A DNA stretch of 40,662 bases, taken from contig QZLH01000268.1 in assembly GCA_003833135.1 (NCBI GenBank), forward strand, positions 38,226-78,887, in the 5' to 3' direction. Source of the stretch: Oehlia diaphana (Eukaryota; Glomeromycota; Glomeromycetes; Glomerales; Glomeraceae). Positions within the stretch are counted from its first letter, which is position 1. Each line of letters starts with the position of its first letter. The notes under the pieces were generated by a model. It did not search any database and was not told where the DNA came from. It was given only the letters and a program-made list of their open reading frames with translations. The position numbers were made by a program, and so were the translations under genes. Shown here piece by piece: positions 35,627-40,662 of this stretch.

Positions 35627-37624
35627 ATGGTTCTAGAAACTGGAGTAATTGCATGGATTTCATCATTCTTTTCGGCCGCTGCATGTAACCTTGGTTTTAG
35701 GTCATACCATTGCAGTAATTCTATAGCGACAAGAATTGTTTATGCAGTACGTAAAACAACAAGCTAAAATATACTTATTGTTATTATTATTATTAAGAAT
35801 ATATTTAACATAATATCATAAAATTTAGATAATCCTTTTATTGAATTCAATTGTAAGTAATATTTCATCATATATAAAGTATATTATATATTACTTCTGA
35901 TAACGTTATTAATTTTATAATAATGATAGCTTGCATGGGTAATGATGTCTGATTGGGTTGTTAAAAAACTTGAAAAAAAAACACATAATAATTTACACTT
36001 AAATTGTCCAGAAGGAAGTTGTTTTGGAGTTTTGACGGTAAAATCAATTTGATCAATAAATTTTTTTTTAAATTTCATAATTTTATTTTAAATAACGCTC
36101 ATGTGATGTATTGATTTAGGTTCATCGAGTTTGTTTTGCGCTTTCATTATTACATTTTATCTTGGGAATTTTAGTTATTGGAGTTAAAGATATTCGTAAT
36201 CCTAGGTCAACAATTCAAAATGGGTAAGTGTTAGTTAAAAATCATATTCGTTTCTTAACAAATATATTACTTATCATCCTTTATGTAGATGGTGGGGACC
36301 TAAAATATTTTTCTGGATAGGCTTTATAATCGGATCATTCTTTATTCCAAATGAATTTTTTATGGCCTGGGGAAATTATATTGCGTTAGTCGGAGCTGCA
36401 TTATTTATTCTTGTCGGTTTAATTCTCTTGGTAGATTTTGCACATACATGGAGTGAAAAATGTATGGACAAAGATGATCAATCTAAAGATAATAAATGGA
36501 AAGTAATTCTTGTTGGGTCAACACTTTTGATGTTCGCTGGTGCGATTGCGATGACATCAATAGTATACGTATTTTTTGCCAAATCAGGATGTTCACTTAA
36601 TCAATTTTTTGTTACATTGAATTCCATATTATGTGTCATTGGAACTTTATTATGTATACATCCAAAAATTCAAGAAGGAAATCCTCGTTCAGGGTTACCA
36701 CAAGCATCGATGGTAGTAATTTATTGTGCTTATTTAATATTAAGTGCAGTGGCAAATGAACCTAAAACTGAAACTAATAGTGAAAAAGTTGCATCACATT
36801 ATATGTGTAATCCATTATCTTCACATAAAACACGTAAAACATCAATTATTATTGGGGCTTTATTCACCTTTATTGCCATTGCTTATTCAACTTCAAGAGC
36901 TGCGAGTCAAGGAAGATTATTATTAACAAGTAGTTCTTCCACTAAGGATTATAAATATCGCCGTGTCAATAATGATGATATTTCCGATATGATTCCTTTG
37001 ACGAGTAACGAGCCCAAAGATATACCATCACTACCGACATCAAAAAATTATTCTCAAATAACCATGGATTCCGTTCAAAAAGGGTAAATAAATTGACCGA
37101 TTATTTTATTTTATTTTTTTTTTATTAGCGTGATTTTTTGATATTATTTTGTTATTTTTATTAGAATACTTCCTCCATCAGCCTTGGACGAAGAAGCGGA
37201 TTATCCTATAGATGATGAAGACTATGATGTTAATTATAATTATACATTTTTCCATTTTATATTTGCAATTGCTGCCATGTATGTTGCTATGTTATTAACG
37301 GACTGGTAAGTTGACGCTATTATTTTAAATATAATTTTTTTTTTAAGAAAGTTATATAATAACCACTTTTTTTTTAGGAACACTTTTACAATGACAGGAA
37401 ATGAGAAATTAGTCGTTATTGGTCGAAGTCATACAATTGTTTGGGTTAAGGTTATCTCAGGATGGGTTTGCTTTTTATTATACTATTGGTCCTTGGTCGC
37501 ACCTGCTTTATTTCCTGAAAGATTTGCCGTAAGTATATTTTATTTTGCGCTATACTGTACGTTATAGGATTACGCTATATTAAAAAATTATTTATTTTTT
37601 TTTTTTTAGGATTATTATTTATAA
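35627..37624 (+). CDS. TMS1: SERINC/TMS1-family membrane protein
   Basis: Eight exons: 35627-35746, 35829-35852, 35930-36037, 36120-36223, 36289-37083, 37165-37305, 37378-37528, 37610-37624; 485 residues, a normal length for the family. Recognisable landmarks in order: RIVYAIILLLNSILAWVMMS across exons 1-3, CPEGSCFGVLTVHRVCFALS across exons 3-4, GVKDIRNPRSTIQNGWWGPK across exons 4-5, SFFIPNEFFMAWGNYIALVG, LVDFAHTWSEKC, and near the end FTFMT-like NTFTMTG and a C-terminal PERFA then DYYL. About ten hydrophobic segments indicate a multipass protein. Family members sit in endomembranes or plasma membrane; early reports assigned serine incorporation into lipids, later work points to lipid scrambling. 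Exon 2 is only 24 nt. The loop between residues about 305 and 390 is hydrophilic and family-variable. Confidence 0.95.
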
Positions 37625-37999
37625 ATTACATTTCCGTGTTTCGAAATATAATCGGCTGTATTTATATTATTTTGATAAAATTATTTTTATCTTAAATGAA
37701 CGATATTATTTAAAAGAAAATTTTCTGCATTACGTAGGTATATAGAGATCAATTATTTAAAAAATTTTTAACTTATTGTATTATCATATTTTATAAAAAA
37801 AAAAGTTGAAGCCATAGAATTTTTTTATTTATCATTTATTTTTTTTTTTTTTCTATTGGGAACAAAAAATTAATTGTACGAAAATAAATAAATAAAATAA
37901 GACAGTTTAAATTATTAAATTAAATTAGATGATATCAGATATGATAAATTAATTATGCTTTGTGATGATGGCGATAAAGATATTGAATAATAATCAAAT
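37625..37999. other. 3' flank of SERINC gene
   Basis: Poly-A/T-rich non-coding sequence; no features beyond the presumed 3' end of the SERINC transcript. Confidence 0.5.
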
Positions 38000-38275
38000 T
38001 ATATTCATTCCCGTTTTAACGATATTAAATGGATCACAAAATTTGCTATTTTATGTCAAATTTCAGATGAGTATATATAATTATTAATATTTTTATCAAT
38101 CTTATTTATGTGAAATAATATTAAATTATTTAATATTATTTATTCTAGACTTAAGACTATTTATTCATCATAAAAATTTTATACATCGAGAAGATTTTGT
38201 GGAAATTAACAACAAGCCGTAAACCATTTTTCAATATTGAGTATGATATTGAACTTGTTTTTCAAATGATTGATG
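38000..38275 (+). pseudogene. Broken kinase fragment
   Basis: Pieces of a kinase like domain 2 of the tandem kinase: DIKWITKFAILCQISD before an intron-like gap (donor near 38068, acceptor TTCTAG ending 38157), then a frameshifted LKTIY... and ATACATCGAGA (HRD region). The chain jumps directly to LTTSRKPFFNIEYDIELVF, then QMIDG. The activation segment and APE region (about 60 residues) are deleted. The fragment stops exactly where a repeated GGGAACGTCATTAACGTTCC motif begins. Confidence 0.8.
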
Positions 38276-38790
38276 GGAACGTCATTAACGTTCCTTTTGC
38301 TTCTTTTCTTTAGGAGACGTCCTTCCTGGATTTAGGCTTGGGCTATAAAGGTGGGTATTTTAATTTTTTCTGTTTTTGAGAACATCATTAACGTTCCTTT
38401 TTTTTCTTTTCTTTTAGGGAACGCTCTCTTGGACTTGAATTTCGGTTTTGGATTATGAAAGGTAAGTTGGAGTGGGGTCATTTCGGTTTCATTGGAACGT
38501 TACTAATGTTCCTCTACTTTCTTTTCTTTAGGGAATGCCAACCTGGACCTAGATTTTGGCTTAGGCTATAAAGGTTAGTTGGATTTTTGTTGTTTTTGTC
38601 ATTGGGAACGTCATTAACGTTCCTTCCTCTTTTTCTCTTTAGGGGACGCCTGGATTTCGGCTTAGGTTATGAAGGTAAGTTTGGAGATAGTGATTTTCAT
38701 TCTTTTTGCCATTGGAAACATCATTAATGTTCCTTTTTTTTTTTCTTAGGGATGCTTTCCCGGACCTGGATTTTGGATTGGATTTGAATT
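38276..38790 (+). repeat. Array of short exon-like repeats with palindrome-bearing mini-introns
   Basis: Five units of about 105-115 bp. Exon-like parts: 38314-38350, 38418-38461, 38532-38573, 38643-38674, 38750-38790. Each follows a pyrimidine-rich acceptor (TTTCTTTAG) and ends at a donor (GTGGGT, GTAAGT, GTTAGT, GTAAGT, GTAAAG). They encode variants of DAFLDLDFGLGYE, best read in unit 3 (NANLDLDFGLGYK) and unit 5 (DAFPDLDFGLDL); units 1 and 2 carry frame-changing indels. Each intron has a near-palindrome, GGAACGTCATTAACGTTCC or a variant. It looks like a decaying multi-exon repeat gene. A minus-strand counterpart lies at 39677-40325. Confidence 0.8.
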
Positions 38791-38939
38791 GTAAAGATGG
38801 GAAAAAGTATTTTATTTATTTTATTTTATTTTATTTTTTATTTAGAAATTCTTGCCTCTTGGCGAAGAAAAGATTTCTTAAATTTTGGAAATCATTTGAA
38901 TATCCTCACTAATAGTCGAAGCTTCCAAACTCCATCAGC

Positions 38940-39100
38940 CATATTGGGAGTCTTCACAAAAAACGTGATTGAGATTGAGATTGAAATTTAATATAGAATT
39001 TCAATCTTACTAATATATTAAGATTGAAAATTCAATATGAAATCTCAATCTCAATCTCAATCACGTTTTTTGTGAAGGCCCCCATTGAGAGCTTCATGAT
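38940..39100. mobile_element. Foldback element with GATTGAGATTGA termini
   Basis: CTTCACAAAAAACGTGATTG followed by repeats of AGATTG on the left (about 38951-38990) is matched by its inverse on the right (about 39035-39080). The arms enclose a smaller inverted pair, TTTCAATCTT and AAGATTGAAA. The ends are uncertain (about 38940 and 39100) and no target duplication could be fixed. No coding capacity. Confidence 0.7.
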
Positions 39101-39311
39101 GTCAAATTGTCTCCAATTGGTGATGGTAATGCCATTTATACTATACAGATCGTTTTTTTAAAAAAAATAGGAATCTTTTGAAATTATTAGTTTTAGGATT
39201 TTACAATAATAAAAAAATAATAATATAATAAAATAATAATTTATTTATAATAAAATTATACAAATATTAATTTAGATATAAATAATTATTCAAAAATACT
39301 ATTAACTTTAA
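39101..39311. other. AT-rich non-coding spacer
   Basis: Mostly simple A/T sequence; nothing recognisable. Confidence 0.5.
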
Positions 39312-39450
39312 TTGCAAACATAATACACGTTGAAAAAGTTCAGAGTTCATTCTAGATCTTATTGCTAAAAGCAAAATTCCTGCATCAGAAAATAATTTTT
39401 CTGATAGTGTGGATAGTGTGGATGTTGCTGGAATAGCTAAATGGAATTCC
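39312..39450 (-). pseudogene. hAT transposase C-terminal (dimerisation domain) relic
   Basis: The minus strand reads EFHLAIPATSTLSTLSEKLF, then SDAGILLLAIRSRMNSELFQ, then RVLCLQLKL, matching the conserved hAT C-terminal block (SIPATS..SER.FSDAG....RSRL.PE...L). Upstream sequence decays within a few tens of bases, so only this block survives. It shows that hAT transposons were active here and could have mobilised the MITEs with 8-bp duplications. Confidence 0.8.
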
Positions 39451-39599
39451 TCTCTCCCAAATTTATAATATTATCACGGAATGCTAATAATAGTTAAGAT
39501 TTGTCGGCCTGATGATGTATTATTAATCATTGCGGCAGTTGGAAAAAAATCCCGCTGCGCCCTCGGGAATTACAGAAACATGTGATAAAAAATAGAAGT

Positions 39600-40325
39600 A
39601 TAAGGAATGTTAGTAATGTTAGTAACATGTGTCATTTCAAGACAAAAAAAGTGACATTTACCTATTCCCAATATACCTTTCATAGTCCAAGCTAAAATCC
39701 CGGTCAGGAGGGTATTCTCTAAAGAAAAAAAGCAAAGGAACTTTAGTGACGTTCCGAAGACCAAAAAAAAATGAAAAATCCCACCCAACTTATCTTTCAC
39801 AATCCAGACTGAAATTTAAGTCCAAGAAGGCGTTCCCTAATGAAAGTTCCAGAGACAAAAAAAAAATAAGTTTCTACCTTTCATAGCCCAGGCCGAAATT
39901 CAGGTCCAGGAAGGCGTCCCTACCCTAAAGAAAAGAAGTGAAGAACACGTTTAGTAACATTTCCCAAAGCGAAAGAACAAAGAATCCGCACTCACCGTTC
40001 AAAAACCAAGTTGTCCAAGTTGTCCAAGTCAGTCCTAGGCCAAGGAGAAGGCGTCCCTAAAGAAAAAATACAAATGGAACGTTAGTAACTTCCCAAAACG
40101 AAAGAACAAAGAAAACCAATACTTACCATTCGAAATCCAAAATTTCTAGTCAGAAGGAAAGAAAAGGAACATAAATGACGTTCAAATATATTATTGAAAT
40201 TCGCAGTCTATAGTGCCGTTGTAACCCTATAGTAAAAGAAACTAATCAATAAAAATCAATAAAAATAAAATAAAATCAATTAGATAAAAACTAACCTTTT
40301 TTGGTTTTTCCTTTGTCTTCCGAAT
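39600..40325 (-). repeat. Minus-strand array of short exon-like repeats
   Basis: Exon-like parts, read on the minus strand: 40325-40296 (DSEDKGKTKK when a preceding G is added), one ending at 40127, 40056-39996, 39919-39878, 39836-39794, 39718-39677. The best-preserved, 39919-39878, reads DAFLDLNFGLGYE. Acceptors are CTTTAG or CATTAG and donors GTTAGT, GTAAGT, GTGAGT, GTAGAA and GTATAT; the donor at 39793 has mutated from GT to AT. Introns hold the same near-palindrome as the plus-strand array (for example GGAACGTTAGTAACTTCC at 40077). It may be the 3' part of a gene continuing past the window, or two inverted relics. Confidence 0.7.
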
Positions 40326-40662
40326 CTAATAATATAAAAAAAAAATTAGTTCAATATAGTTGCAGTGCGTATATTTTCTTTATGTAAGTTTTCATACTAT
40401 AGTTTAAGATAAATAAATTCAAAAATGTTTATTTTAAAATTTATTTATTTGAAATTTTCTTATATATAAGTATAACCACGCACAAAAAAAAAAAAAAAAA
40501 TACTTAAATTTGATTCACAATGAAAATTTTTTTTATGTCGAAAGTTCGAAAGTTGATCATTGCTCAATTAACTTTTCACAATAAAAAATATTTTTTTTTT
40601 TTATGCAAAGAGGCGAAATTTTACGTACCGATTTATACATGTGTTTCAAGTAAAAAAGCTCA
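40326..40662. other. AT-rich right edge
   Basis: Poly-A tracts and AT-rich DNA. If the minus-strand repeat-exon array is a gene, its 5' exons would lie here or beyond the edge; none is recognisable. Confidence 0.4.

Noticed and set aside
38706..38991. Two overlapping plus-strand frames of 64-68 codons
   Set aside because: They run through the last repeat unit into poly-T/A sequence and the foldback element; only the short exon-like part at 38750-38790 has support.

Overview
The window is about three-quarters A+T and carries spliced eukaryotic genes with short introns (60-110 nt). The gene families are kinases with WTSGN, HRDFHSGNIL and HPxAIYTSRLL motifs, a BTB-BACK-TLDc protein, and an F-box/LRR-like relic. 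Together with many TIR elements this points to a Glomeromycotina (arbuscular mycorrhizal) fungus, probably Rhizophagus-like. That assignment rests on recognising families, not on a database search.

Layout. 341-5970 (+): a tandem-kinase gene whose 5' part (363-3657) is an array of about 31 intron-like units separated by 29 exons of exactly 3 nt and one of 1 nt. 5971-10411: a decayed 3' tail, a hAT-type MITE with perfect 8-bp target duplication, and an F-box/LRR-like pseudogene. 10412-11819 (-): a two-exon kinase with an N-terminal zinc-ribbon-like segment. 13015-14511 (+): a BTB-BACK-TLDc gene. 15.7-32.5 kb: two copies of a segmental duplication. Each copy has decayed BTB/TLDc pieces followed by a minus-strand seven-exon gene (18802-22507 and 28025-31644) that strings five zinc-ribbon plus kinase-N-lobe modules in front of one complete kinase. 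The second copy has an in-frame TAG. 33165-33401: another MITE with 8-bp target duplication. 35627-37624 (+): an eight-exon SERINC/TMS1 membrane protein. 38.0-40.3 kb: a broken kinase fragment, arrays of short repeat exons (core reading DAFLDLDFGLGYE) on both strands with a near-palindrome in their introns, and a hAT transposase relic.

The strongest candidate for something undescribed is the 3-nt-exon array. In the order and phase the splice sites dictate, the microexons join an ATG exon at 341 to the kinase N-lobe exon at 3658 without a stop. The N-lobe exon has no in-frame ATG and is closed upstream by a stop. Removing the whole array as one intron would break the frame; the single 1-nt exon is what restores it. 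The second candidate is the repeat-exon array near the right end. The third is the exon-per-module kinase architecture, in which N-lobe modules that have lost their glycine loop are repeated ahead of one full kinase.

All exon boundaries were read by hand from splice consensus, phase and family resemblance. No transcript evidence was available.
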